This document shows positions 7,628 to 16,177 of a stretch of DNA of 64,000 nucleotides, one piece after another (positions within the stretch are counted from its first letter, which is position 1; every line of letters begins with the position of its first letter). The position numbers were made by a program, and so were the translations under genes. This DNA comes from Saliphagus infecundisoli (lineage in GTDB: Archaea; Halobacteriota; Halobacteria; Halobacteriales; Natrialbaceae), in contig NZ_JAIWHV010000005.1 of NCBI RefSeq assembly GCF_020177375.1, positions 1 through 64,000 of the forward strand, given 5' to 3'. The notes beneath the pieces were generated by a model. That model saw nothing but the letters and a program-made list of their open reading frames with translations. It was not told where the DNA came from and ran no database searches.

Positions 7628-8455
7628 ATGCACGTGCTCGGGATTCTCGACGGCGGTGCCGGCGAGGAGACCGTAGAACGCTGTCTCGACCGGCTCGTCT
7701 CCGAGCTCGGCGGTCGGGGCCGGGTCGGCGTCGTCCGCTACGACGCGACGATCGCCGACGGGCTCCACATGCCCGAGACGGGGCCGGCCGCCGGCAGCGA
7801 CGTCACCTACGAGCTCGGCGCCGACGGCGACTGGCTCGCCTCCGGCACCGGCCTCTCGATCGACGAGGCCCTCGACTCGCTCGCGCCCGACTGCGCGTAC
7901 GCCGTCGTCGTCGGCGTCCCCTCGCTGGCCGAGCCGGCCGTCGTCGTCGGCGACGCAGACGCGGAGGGCGAGACGATCGCGGCGGTCTCCGGTCCGGGAG
8001 AGCTCGATCCGGCCGCGGTCGCCGACGCCATAGAGCGCCACGAACCCCGCGAGACCCTCGAGTCGCTCGTCCGCGAGGTCAAGGGCTCGCCACGGGCCGA
8101 ACGCGCGGGCGCCATCGCGACTTTCACCGGCCGAGTTCGGGCGAAGGACGCCCCGGACGACGCCCGGACGGAGGCCCTCGAGTTCGAGAAGTACGACGGC
8201 GTGGCCGACCGGCGGTTGCACGCGATCCGGGAGGAACTCGAGGCCCGCGAGGGCGTCTACGAGGTCCGGCTTCACCACCGGACCGGCGTCGTCCGCGACG
8301 GCGAGGACATCGTCTTCGTCGTCGTGCTCGCGGGCCACCGCGAGGAGGCCTTTGCTACCGTCGAGGACGGAATAAATCGCCTGAAGAGCGAGGTGCCGCT
8401 GTTCAAAAAGGAGATCACGGTCGACGACGAGTTCTGGGTCCACGACCGGCCCTGA
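7628..8455 (+). CDS. moaE: Molybdopterin synthase catalytic subunit MoaE with an extra N-terminal domain
   Basis: A 275-residue protein. Residues about 140-275 are MoaE, the large subunit that transfers sulfur from MoaD to precursor Z to make molybdopterin. Signature pieces are GAIATFTGRVRAKD, LEFEKYDGVADRRL, LHHRTGV and the catalytic-Lys segment PLFKKEITVDDEFWV. Residues 1-135 form an additional domain that starts HVLGILDGGAGEETVERCL and looks MobB-like in its opening strand, although I see no clear P-loop. MoaE alone is normally about 130-150 residues, so this is a fusion, which as I recall is usual in haloarchaea. No other molybdopterin gene is adjacent. Confidence 0.88.
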   Translation: MHVLGILDGGAGEETVERCLDRLVSELGGRGRVGVVRYDATIADGLHMPETGPAAGSDVTYELGADGDWLASGTGLSIDEALDSLAPDCAYAVVVGVPSLAEPAVVVGDADAEGETIAAVSGPGELDPAAVADAIERHEPRETLESLVREVKGSPRAERAGAIATFTGRVRAKDAPDDARTEALEFEKYDGVADRRLHAIREELEAREGVYEVRLHHRTGVVRDGEDIVFVVVLAGHREEAFATVEDGINRLKSEVPLFKKEITVDDEFWVHDRP

Positions 8456-8501
8456 CTCGGCACTCGCCGACTCTCCGTGGGGCGAGATCCCGGCGACCCG
8501 A

Positions 8502-9494
8502 CTACCAGTCCAGTGAACCCCCGCTCTGGTACTCGGTCACCTGGGTCTCGAAGAAGTTCTTCTCCTTGTTCAGGTCGACCTGCTCGGAGAGCCAGGCGAA
8601 CGGGTTGTCGGTCCCGTACTCGGCGTCCATCTCGAGTTGGCCAAGCCGCCGGTCGGCGACGTACTCGACGTACTCGACGAATTGGTCCGAACTCATCCCG
8701 AGGACGTCCTCGGGGCAGGCCTCGCGGGCGTAGCGGGCCTCGAGTTCCACCGCTTCCCGAATCAGCTCTGCGATCTCGGCCTCGAACTCGTCGGTCCAGA
8801 CCGCGGGGTTCTCCGCGCGGATCTCGGAGATCAGGTCGGTGCCGAAGCCGACGTGGAGGGACTCGTCGCGCATGATGTACTCGAACTGCTGGCCGACGCC
8901 GACCATCCGGTCGCGGCGTTTGAGCCCGAGCATCATCGCGAACCCTGCATAGAAGAAGATCCCCTCCATGATGACGTAGAAGCCCACGAGGTCCCGGAGC
9001 AGGGCACGAACGTCCTCGGGGCCGTCGAGGGAGAAGTCGGGGTCGTCGATGGCCTGCGTGAGATCGACGACGAAGGCGTCCTTTGCCTCGATTGCGGGCA
9101 CCCGGTCGTACATGCCATAGAGGTACTCGGGTTCGAATCCCAGGCTGTCACAGCAGTAGATGAACGTGTCCGTGTGGATCGCCTCCTCGTAGGCCTGCCT
9201 GAGGAGGTACTGGCGGCATTCGGGCGCGGTGATGTACTCGTAGAGCGCGAGGACGACGTTGTTCGCCGTCAGGGATTCGGCCGTCGAGAAGAAGCCGAGG
9301 TTCCACTCGACGAGCTGGCGCTCGCCCTCCGTGAGCGCGTCGCCGTTCCACTGGGAGACGTCCTCGCCCATCGGGATCTCGGCGGGCACCCAGTTGTTCG
9401 CGACCCCGGCCTCGTAGTACTCGCGGGCCCAGGGGTAGTCGATCGGGAGGATCTTGTTCGGGTCGTGTTCGGCGTCGGCGTCGATGACTGGCAT
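8502..9494 (-). CDS. nrdB: Ribonucleotide reductase small subunit (R2), class Ic-like
   Basis: A 330-residue ferritin-like R2 subunit that generates the radical for NrdA. Metal ligands are Glu73 (FFSTAES), Glu104 and His107 (EEAIHTDTF), Glu177 (IMEGIF), and Glu211 and His214 (DESLHVGFG). At the position of the radical tyrosine (four residues after the first His) there is Phe111, and the first carboxylate is Glu rather than Asp. Both are hallmarks of class Ic R2 proteins that use a Mn/Fe centre instead of a tyrosyl radical. The C-terminus (YQSGGSLDW) would dock to NrdA. ATG 9494 was chosen because upstream residues are non-homologous. It follows nrdA by 35 nt in one operon. Confidence 0.93.
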   Translation of the reverse strand: MPVIDADAEHDPNKILPIDYPWAREYYEAGVANNWVPAEIPMGEDVSQWNGDALTEGERQLVEWNLGFFSTAESLTANNVVLALYEYITAPECRQYLLRQAYEEAIHTDTFIYCCDSLGFEPEYLYGMYDRVPAIEAKDAFVVDLTQAIDDPDFSLDGPEDVRALLRDLVGFYVIMEGIFFYAGFAMMLGLKRRDRMVGVGQQFEYIMRDESLHVGFGTDLISEIRAENPAVWTDEFEAEIAELIREAVELEARYAREACPEDVLGMSSDQFVEYVEYVADRRLGQLEMDAEYGTDNPFAWLSEQVDLNKEKNFFETQVTEYQSGGSLDW

Positions 9495-9529
9495 GGTGTA
9501 GTGGAGGTTGTTCGGAGTAATCAGGGCGG

Positions 9530-11914
9530 TTACTGGCAGGCGTCGCAGGTCGGATCGGAGACGGTGGCGAGTCCCGACTCGCCGTCGCCGTCGGCATCGC
9601 GGTCGTGGGTCGAGCCGTACTCGGCCATGTCGAGCGTGGATTTCTCGATCCCGGAGGCGCCGAGGGTGCGGAGGTAGTAGGTGGTCTTCAGGCCGAGTTC
9701 CCACGCCGTCCGGTAGACCGAATCGAGCAGCGAGCCGTCGGTCGAGGGGAAGAAGACGTTGTGGGAGATCGACTGGTCAATCCAGGTTCCCCGGTGGGCA
9801 GTGAGTCGGAGCTGGTGGCGCGGGTCGATCTCGAAGGCGCCCCGGTACAGTTCCTTCAACTCCTCGGGGATCGACTCTACCTCCTGGATCGCCCCGTCGT
9901 GGTACTTGATCCGATCGACCATCTCCTCGTCCCAGAGGTCCCGCTCTCGGAGATCCGAGACGAGGTGGTCGTTGACGATGGTGAAGTCGCCGGACATGTT
10001 CGACTTCACGTAGAGGTTCGAGTAGATCGGCTCGATCGACGGCGAGGTGCCGTTGATCGTCGAGACGGTCGCCGTCGGCGCGACGGCCATCGTGTTCGAG
10101 TTGCGCATTCCGTGCTCGGCGACGTGTTCGCGAACCGGCTCCCAATCCAACTGTTCCTCGCGGTCGGTCGGGATCTTCCGTCCTCGCTCGGACTCGAGCA
10201 GGTCGACGGTGTCCTGGGGGAACAGGTCCCGATCCCACTTCGAGCCCTCGAAGGAGGGGTAGGCGCCGCGTTCGGCCGCGAGGCGGGAACTCCCCATGAT
10301 CGCTTCCCGGGAGACGAACTCCTGCCAGCGGTTGGCGACCTCGATCGCCTCCTCGCTCGCCATCGGAACCCCGACCTCCATCAGCGCGTCGTGAAAGCCC
10401 ATGACCCCGAGGCCGACCGGGCGGTGACGGGAGTTCGAGCGTTCGGCTTCCTCGGTCGGATAAAAGCAGAGATCGACGACGTTGTCGAGCATCCTCGTCG
10501 CGGTCTCGATCGTGTCCTCCAGACGGTCGCGGTCCAGCTCTCCCTCCGTGACGTGGGTCGCGAGGTTGACGCTGCCGAGGTTGCAGACGGCGTGTTCGTC
10601 GCTCGCGGTGTTGAGCGTGATCTCGGTACAGAGGTTCGAGGAGTGGACCGTGCCGGCGTGGTCCTGGGGGCTGCGGACGTTACAGGGGTCCTTGAACGTG
10701 AGCCAGGGGTGGCCGGTCTCGAACAGCCGGGTGAGCAGCGTCCGCCAGAGTTCGGCGGCCTCGACGGACTCGTGCTGGCGAAACTCGCCCTTTTCGGCCT
10801 GGCGCTCGTACTCGCGGTAGCGTTCGGCGAACGCCTCGCCCGTGAGTCCGTGGAGGTCGGGGGTCTCGTCGGGCGAAAAGAGCGTCCACTCTTCTCCTGC
10901 TTCGACGCGTTCCATGAACAGGTCCGGGATCCAGGCCGCTGTGTTCATATCGGGGGTGCGCCGGCGCTCGTCGCCCGTGTTGCGTTTCAGGTCGAGGAAC
11001 GCGGGGAAGTCGGCGTGCCAGATCGCGAGGTAGGCACACGCGGCACCCCGCCGTTTCCCCGAGCGGTTGATCGCGCCCGTCACGTCGTTGCTGATCCGGA
11101 GGAAGGGGACGACGCCCGTCGATTCGACCCCCGTGGACTCGATGAGCGCGCCCTCCGCGCGGAGGTTCGTCCAATCGTTGCCCAGTCCGCCGCTCCACTT
11201 CGAGAGCTTTGCGTGTCCCTTGTAGCCGTCGAAGATCGCCTCGAGGTCGTCCTCGACGGTCGTCAGGTAACACGACGAGAGCTGTGGGTGGGTCGTTCCG
11301 CTGTGAAAGAGGGTGGGCGTCGAGGGCGTGAACTCCAGGTTCGAGAGCACGTCGTAGAACTCCCGGGCGCGGGCCTGGGGGTCGTCCTCCTCCAGGGCGA
11401 GGCCCATCGCGACACGCATCCAGAACCCCTGTGGGAGTTCCAGCGGGCGGCCCTCGTTCGTCGAGAGGAAGTACCGCTCGGTTAGCGTCTCCATCGCCAT
11501 GTACTCCAGCGAGCGATCGCGGTCGGGTTCGATGGCCGACGCCAGTTCCTCGAGATCGAAGCGTTCGGCCATCCGGTCGTCGAGGAGGCCGGTCTCGACC
11601 CCCTCCTCGATGCCCGCGACGAACGCCTCGCGGTAGCCCTCGGGGCCATCGGGCAGTTCGTCCGTGACCTCCCGATAGTGGCGCTCGCGGACGACGGCGC
11701 CGGCGACCGCTTTCAGTTCGGGCACCCGCTCAATCCGGGCCGAAAGGGCGTTGACGGTCGCCTCGTACACCTCTTCCGTGGAGGCGCCAGCGTAGAGATC
11801 GCGCTCGATCTCGCCGGCGAGGTCGTCCCATTCCGTGAAATTCGTTTCCTGGCCCGTCCGGGCCCGCTCGAGTATCGATCGAACGTCGTCGGATTGGATG
11901 GCGTTGTGACTCAT
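9530..11914 (-). CDS. nrdA: Ribonucleotide reductase large subunit, class I
   Basis: A 794-residue catalytic subunit that reduces ribonucleoside diphosphates. The redox cysteine pair is Cys215 (SSCYLTT) and Cys444 (AVCNLGS). The thiyl-radical Cys429 lies in NLCTEI with Asn427 and Glu431. The C-terminal CDACQ is the CxxC that exchanges with thioredoxin. The N-terminal 120 residues lack the usual VxKRDG opening of an ATP-cone, so allosteric activity control may be reduced or divergent. A long 5' region (about 75 nt) follows a TATA-like ATTTATGG (minus strand, near 12012-12019). It is first gene of nrdA-nrdB. Confidence 0.95.
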   Translation of the reverse strand: MSHNAIQSDDVRSILERARTGQETNFTEWDDLAGEIERDLYAGASTEEVYEATVNALSARIERVPELKAVAGAVVRERHYREVTDELPDGPEGYREAFVAGIEEGVETGLLDDRMAERFDLEELASAIEPDRDRSLEYMAMETLTERYFLSTNEGRPLELPQGFWMRVAMGLALEEDDPQARAREFYDVLSNLEFTPSTPTLFHSGTTHPQLSSCYLTTVEDDLEAIFDGYKGHAKLSKWSGGLGNDWTNLRAEGALIESTGVESTGVVPFLRISNDVTGAINRSGKRRGAACAYLAIWHADFPAFLDLKRNTGDERRRTPDMNTAAWIPDLFMERVEAGEEWTLFSPDETPDLHGLTGEAFAERYREYERQAEKGEFRQHESVEAAELWRTLLTRLFETGHPWLTFKDPCNVRSPQDHAGTVHSSNLCTEITLNTASDEHAVCNLGSVNLATHVTEGELDRDRLEDTIETATRMLDNVVDLCFYPTEEAERSNSRHRPVGLGVMGFHDALMEVGVPMASEEAIEVANRWQEFVSREAIMGSSRLAAERGAYPSFEGSKWDRDLFPQDTVDLLESERGRKIPTDREEQLDWEPVREHVAEHGMRNSNTMAVAPTATVSTINGTSPSIEPIYSNLYVKSNMSGDFTIVNDHLVSDLRERDLWDEEMVDRIKYHDGAIQEVESIPEELKELYRGAFEIDPRHQLRLTAHRGTWIDQSISHNVFFPSTDGSLLDSVYRTAWELGLKTTYYLRTLGASGIEKSTLDMAEYGSTHDRDADGDGESGLATVSDPTCDACQ

Positions 11915-12114
11915 GATATCGGAGTGGAGGGATGCGACGTGGCCGCCGCTTGCGGCCGTCGCGGGCGATCTCCCCGTCCTTCGTGCAGTAGCGACTGTCC
12001 GGCCGGCCCACCATAAATCTTCCCAACGTAATTTCAGTAGAACAAGTTAGTTTTCACTCCGGTCTCGACGGCACATCCGGAACGGGTTTGGCTCCCCGGA
12101 AGCACGGCCCGAAC

Positions 12115-13017
12115 GTGTTTCGGGACCTCCAAGTGACCCCCCTTGCGGCGCTGGCCTTCGCCGTCCTCGCGGCGAGCTCGAGCGCGATCCTCGTTCGGTG
12201 GAGCGCAGCCCCGAGTTCGGTCGCCGCCCTCTACCGGGTTCTGTTCACGGTGGGGATCGTCGCACCCATCGCCCTCGCCCGGCCCGCCGACCGAGCGGCG
12301 TTCGCGCGCTTTTCCCGCCGGGATCTCGCGTGGGCGGCGGTCGCGGGCGTCGCGCTCGCGGTCCACTTCTCGGCCTGGTTCGAGAGTCTGGGCCACACGA
12401 GCGTCGCCGCGAGCGTGACCCTGGTCCAGACCCAGCCCGTTTTCGTGGCTATCGGCGCCGCCCTCCTCCTGGGAGAGCGCGTCGATCGGGTCACGGTCGC
12501 GGGGATCGCCGTCGCCCTCGCGGGCGCGACCGCGATGACGTTCGGCGACGCGGGACAGGCCCCGATCTCGGATTCGACCTGGTACGGCAACTCGCTCGCC
12601 CTCGTGGGCGCGATCACCGTCGCGGGCTACGTGCTCGCGGGCCGGTCGATCCGCCAGCGCGTCCCCCTCTTTCCGTACGTTACCGTCGTCTACACGGCCT
12701 GTGCGCTGACCTTGCTCGGGATCGTCGTCGTCCAGGGCCACGACCTGTTCGCGTACCCCGCCCGCGAGTGGCTTCTCTTTCTCGCGATGGCCGTCGGTCC
12801 CGGCGTCCTCGGCCACACGATCGTCAACTGGGTGCTCGAGCACGTGGAGTCCGTCGTCGTCAGCGTCGCCTGGCTCGGCGAACCCGTCGGTGCGACCCTC
12901 CTCGCGTTCGGGTTGCTCGCCGAAGTACCCGATACGATCACGGTCGGCGGCGGGGTCGTCGTCCTCGCGGGGATCTACGTGACGACGGTTCGACGCGAGC
13001 GGGGTACCGAGGGGTAG
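12115..13017 (+). CDS. EamA/DMT-family permease
   Basis: An approximately 300-residue integral membrane protein with ten hydrophobic segments in two EamA repeats (RhaT/DMT superfamily). The first repeat runs to TLVQTQPVFVAIGAALLLGE and the second ends in VEPVGATLL-type sequence (SVAWLGEPVGATLLAFG). Members export small metabolites such as amino acids; the substrate is not predictable here. The start is uncertain: GTG 12115 is used, but TTG 12088 is in frame and GTG 12133 is possible. It is divergent from nrdA. Confidence 0.82.
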   Translation: MFRDLQVTPLAALAFAVLAASSSAILVRWSAAPSSVAALYRVLFTVGIVAPIALARPADRAAFARFSRRDLAWAAVAGVALAVHFSAWFESLGHTSVAASVTLVQTQPVFVAIGAALLLGERVDRVTVAGIAVALAGATAMTFGDAGQAPISDSTWYGNSLALVGAITVAGYVLAGRSIRQRVPLFPYVTVVYTACALTLLGIVVVQGHDLFAYPAREWLLFLAMAVGPGVLGHTIVNWVLEHVESVVVSVAWLGEPVGATLLAFGLLAEVPDTITVGGGVVVLAGIYVTTVRRERGTEG

Positions 13018-13053
13018 CGAGAGGCATTTGTTCGCCGGCCGCCAAGCCGGGCC

Positions 13054-13752
13054 ATGAACTGCGCGGTCGTCACGGTCGGGGACGAACTGCTCGCCGGGCG
13101 GACGACGAACACGAACGCGACCTGGCTCTGTGCCCGCCTGCGCGAGCGGGGCGTCCGGGTCGAGCGCGTGACGACCGTCCCCGACCGCGTGGGCGACATC
13201 GCCCGCGTCATCAACGAGTACCGCGCGGAGTACGACGCCGTCCTCGTCACCGGCGGGCTCGGCCCGACCCACGACGACCTCACGATGGAGGGCGTCGCGG
13301 CCGCCCTCGGACGATCCGTCGAAGAGAGTGCGGAGGCCCTCGAGTGGCTCACGGCCGAAGGCGGCTACGCCCGCGAGGACCTCGCGAGCGGGACCGCCGA
13401 CCTCCCGAAGGGCGCGCGCGCCCTGCACAACGAGGTCGGGGTCGCACCGGGAGCGGCCCTCGCGGGCGTCTACGTCCTTCCGGGGGTTCCGGCGGAGATG
13501 GAGGCGATGTTCGAGGCGATCGAGGACGACTTTTCGGGCGAGGCGATCCACCGCGAGGTCGTCGTCGCCGACGAACCCGAGAGCGCGCTGCTCGATCGAC
13601 TCGAGGAGCTCCAGGCGGAGTTTTCCGTCACCGTGGGAAGCTATCCCGGCGACTCCGTTCGGGTCTCGATCGAGAGCGGCGACGAAGAGGAGGTCGCGGC
13701 GGCCGCCGACTGGCTCCGGGCGCGGGTCGCGGGCGTCGAGGACGCCGAGTGA
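13054..13752 (+). CDS. CinA-like molybdopterin-binding-domain protein
   Basis: A 232-residue protein with the MoCF/MogA-type fold of the CinA N-terminal domain (COG1058). TVGDELLAGRTTNTNATWL and TGGLGPTHDDLTMEGVA are the family motifs. The C-terminal nicotinamide-nucleotide amidase half found in bacterial CinA is missing, as is common in archaeal members. A pyrophosphatase-like activity on damaged nucleotides is known for this domain elsewhere; here it is inference. It starts 36 nt after the EamA gene, possibly on one transcript. Confidence 0.85.
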   Translation: MNCAVVTVGDELLAGRTTNTNATWLCARLRERGVRVERVTTVPDRVGDIARVINEYRAEYDAVLVTGGLGPTHDDLTMEGVAAALGRSVEESAEALEWLTAEGGYAREDLASGTADLPKGARALHNEVGVAPGAALAGVYVLPGVPAEMEAMFEAIEDDFSGEAIHREVVVADEPESALLDRLEELQAEFSVTVGSYPGDSVRVSIESGDEEEVAAAADWLRARVAGVEDAE

Positions 13753-13753
13753 G

Positions 13754-13873
13754 CTACCGGTAGAGGGAGGCGAGCCAGGCGACGGTGATCAGCAAGCTGG
13801 CGACGAGGACGCCCCAGCCGAGGGGTGCGATCGGAACGCTCGCCGAGAGGATCACGGAGATCGGTTCGACCAT
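13754..13873 (-). CDS. 39-residue single-pass membrane protein
   Basis: A short minus-strand frame from ATG 13873 to TAG 13754-13756 encodes 39 residues: a short N-terminus (MVEPISVILSASVP), a hydrophobic helix (GWGVLVASLLITVAWLAS) and LYR at the end. It fills nearly all the space between the CinA-like gene (stop 13752) and the promoter of the next gene, and it ends 1 nt past the convergent stop. No function can be assigned. Its composition and tight fit support a real gene. Confidence 0.6.
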   Translation of the reverse strand: MVEPISVILSASVPIAPLGWGVLVASLLITVAWLASLYR

Positions 13874-13954
13874 GCCCGTCGGTCGAACCGCAGCCCCCTT
13901 AACAGTTCAGATGCTGACCGGGCGGCTTTTGGAGGCGCCATCCGAACCCGAGCC

Positions 13955-15028
13955 ATGGACGCCGTCGGCGTCGTGGTCAACCCGATCGCGGGGATGGGCG
14001 GACGGGTCGGGCTGAAGGGGACCGACGACGCCCTCGAGGAGGCCAGAGAGCGGGGCGCCGAACCGCGCGCGCCCGACCGGGCCCGCGAGGCCCTGGAGGC
14101 GCTCGCCCGCCGAAAGCCCGGCCTGACCGTCTACGCCGCCGGCGGGGAGATGGGCGAGACGGAGGCCCGCGAGGCCGGCTTCGACCCCGAGGTCCTCACC
14201 GATCCCGGCGAGGAGACGACCGCCGAGGACACGCGAGAGGCGGTCCGGGCGTTCGTAGAGCGAGGGGTCGACCTGGTCTGCTTCGTCGGCGGCGACGGGA
14301 CGGCCGTCGACGTCGCGGAGGTGCTGACCGACCACGGGGGAGAGACGCCGATGCTCGGCGTCCCCGCGGGCGTGAAGGTCTACTCGTCGGTGTTCGCCGT
14401 GAGCCCGGGGGAGGCGGGCCGGATCGCCGCCGAATTCGATCGAATCGAGCCCCGGGAGGTAAACGACATCGACGAGGCCGCTTACCGGGAGGGCAACGTC
14501 CGGTCGGAGCTCCGGGCGATCGTTCCGGTGCCCGTCGCCGAGGGGCTCCAGTCGAACAAACAGCTCGCGGGCGGGAGCGTCGAGGCCCTGGCCGCGGGGT
14601 TCGCCGCGGAGGTCGAGACCGACACGTGCTACGTCTTCGGGCCCGGGAGCACGGTCGGCGCCATCGAGGACGAACTCGGGTTCGCGGGCTCGCCGCTCGG
14701 CGTCGACGTCTGGCGCGACGGCGAGGTCCTCGCCAGCGATGCCTCCGAGGAGGGGATTCTGGAGGTGCTCGACGGATGCGAGCGGACCGTGATCGTCGTC
14801 TCGCCGATCGGGGGCCAGGGTTTCGTCTTCGGGCGAGGCAACCACCAGATCTCGCCGGCAGTCATCGAACGGGCCGAGCGGGTCGAGGTCGTCGCCTCCG
14901 ACGAGAAACTCGACGGTCTGGAGGTACTGCGGGTCGATATCGACGATCGCGAGATTTCGGAGGGGTTGCGGGGCTGGCGGCGGGTCAGAACGGGCCGGTT
15001 TACGACCCGGCTGATCGAACTCGTCTAA
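13955..15028 (+). CDS. ATP-NAD kinase-like (AcoX/NAD kinase superfamily) protein
   Basis: A 357-residue protein with the NAD-kinase/diacylglycerol-kinase fold. NPIAGMGG at 9-16 and the nucleotide-binding GGDGT at 112-116 are visible, followed by LGVPAGVKVYSSVFA and a C-terminal GGQGFVFGRGNHQISP segment typical of the AcoX-like group. This group differs from true NAD kinase (PpnK), so the phosphoryl acceptor is uncertain. ATG 13955 is used; the frame is open further upstream but overlaps the CinA-like gene. A TTAACAG element 50 bp upstream could be the promoter. Confidence 0.82.
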   Translation: MDAVGVVVNPIAGMGGRVGLKGTDDALEEARERGAEPRAPDRAREALEALARRKPGLTVYAAGGEMGETEAREAGFDPEVLTDPGEETTAEDTREAVRAFVERGVDLVCFVGGDGTAVDVAEVLTDHGGETPMLGVPAGVKVYSSVFAVSPGEAGRIAAEFDRIEPREVNDIDEAAYREGNVRSELRAIVPVPVAEGLQSNKQLAGGSVEALAAGFAAEVETDTCYVFGPGSTVGAIEDELGFAGSPLGVDVWRDGEVLASDASEEGILEVLDGCERTVIVVSPIGGQGFVFGRGNHQISPAVIERAERVEVVASDEKLDGLEVLRVDIDDREISEGLRGWRRVRTGRFTTRLIELV

Positions 15029-15060
15029 CCCATCCCCACACCTAGTACCTCGTCCGGATG

Positions 15061-15075
15061 TATAATTGGTATATA
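15061..15075 (+). promoter_or_regulatory. TATA element of phoU
   Basis: An unusually A/T-rich patch contains TATAAT (15061-15066) and TATATA (15070-15075). The second is centred about 24 bp before ATG 15096, the position expected for a leaderless transcript that starts at that codon, which favours 15096 over the internal ATG 15111. Confidence 0.6.
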
Positions 15076-15095
15076 GTCAGGATTAAGGGGTACTG

Positions 15096-16142
15096 ATGCC
15101 TACCTCGGGTATGGAAACGCGGAAAGTACAGCGGCTGGGACCCTCGACGCTGGCGATGACCCTGCCCGCGGAGTGGGCGAGCGCCCAGGACGTCGAGAAG
15201 GGCGACGAGGTCTCGATCCGGACCAGCGGGAAGGGGACGCTGACGGTGATGCCCGAGTCCGCGAGCACCGAGGAGACCGAGGCGATCATCCACGCCGACA
15301 ACCTCGATGCCGACGCCGTCGAGCGTGCGATCGTCGCCCAGTACGTCCTCGGCCGGCGGATCATCCGGATCGAAAACGAGGACGGCGCGCTCGCCTCCGA
15401 CCACATCAACGCCGTCTACCGGGCGGAAACCCAGCTGATGGGCCTGGGCGTGATCGAGGAGACCCCCGAGAACATCTCGATTCGCTGCTCGGTCGACCCC
15501 GAGGACTTCACGCTCGACAATCTCCTCGAACGGCTCGAGCGCACCGGCCGGACGATGCGCGGGGAGGCGATCAAGGCCCTAGCCCACGGCAACCCCGACC
15601 TCGCCCAGCGGGCGTTGAACCGCGAACGCCAGGCGAACAAGATCTTCGTGCTCCTCCTCCGACTGATCTTCACCGCCTACCAGAACCCGAACCTCGCGCG
15701 GGCGGTCGGCCTCGACAGCGGCTTCCCGCTGATCGGCTATCGTTCGATCGCGAAGAACCTCGAACTGACCGCGGACAACGCCGAGGACATCGCCGACATC
15801 GTCATGGAGGCCGAGGGCCATTCGTTGAACGTCGACAACCCGACGATGCGCGAGATCCGGGACCTGACCGACCAGGTCGACGAGATCACCGAGATCGCGG
15901 TCGACGCCGCCGTCTCCCGGGACTACGACCGGACGATCGAGGCCCGAAAACTGTTCCACGAGATCACCGAACACGAAGGCGAGATCCTCGCGGCGCTCCC
16001 CGAGATGGAAAACGAGGATCTGCTCCGGATCCGGGAGGTGCTCGTCAGCCTCCAGCAGACCGCCCAGTACGCCATGCGAAACGCCGAGATCGCGGCGAAC
16101 CTCGCGCTGAACGAGGAGTCCGAGCACATGACGATCAACTAG
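15096..16142 (+). CDS. phoU: PhoU-family phosphate regulator with AbrB-type N-terminus
   Basis: A 348-residue protein. Residues about 6-55 form a SpoVT/AbrB-like swapped-hairpin domain (METRKVQRLGPSTLAMTLP) that may bind DNA. The rest is two PhoU-type helical bundles, with repeated acidic helices such as ADNAEDIADIVMEA. Bacterial PhoU restrains phosphate uptake by the Pst system; the archaeal AbrB-PhoU fusion probably acts directly on transcription. No pst genes are nearby, although a PiT transporter lies about 28 kb away. ATG 15111 is an alternative start. Confidence 0.88.
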   Translation: MPTSGMETRKVQRLGPSTLAMTLPAEWASAQDVEKGDEVSIRTSGKGTLTVMPESASTEETEAIIHADNLDADAVERAIVAQYVLGRRIIRIENEDGALASDHINAVYRAETQLMGLGVIEETPENISIRCSVDPEDFTLDNLLERLERTGRTMRGEAIKALAHGNPDLAQRALNRERQANKIFVLLLRLIFTAYQNPNLARAVGLDSGFPLIGYRSIAKNLELTADNAEDIADIVMEAEGHSLNVDNPTMREIRDLTDQVDEITEIAVDAAVSRDYDRTIEARKLFHEITEHEGEILAALPEMENEDLLRIREVLVSLQQTAQYAMRNAEIAANLALNEESEHMTIN

Positions 16143-16177
16143 CAACACAGAAGGGCCGGATCCGACTATTCCCACGC

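Noticed and set aside
7537-8733. 398-residue plus-strand frame overlapping moaE
   Set aside because: Extremely Arg-rich, typical of a shifted frame in high-GC DNA; the moaE frame has the conserved motifs.
9120-9140. Sequence GGGTTCGAATCCCAG resembling a tRNA TpsiC arm
   Set aside because: It lies within the nrdB coding frame (LGFEPEY) and no cloverleaf surrounds it.
12034-13551. 505-residue minus-strand frame over the EamA and CinA-like genes
   Set aside because: Antisense shadow with Asp/Arg-rich composition and no conserved domain.
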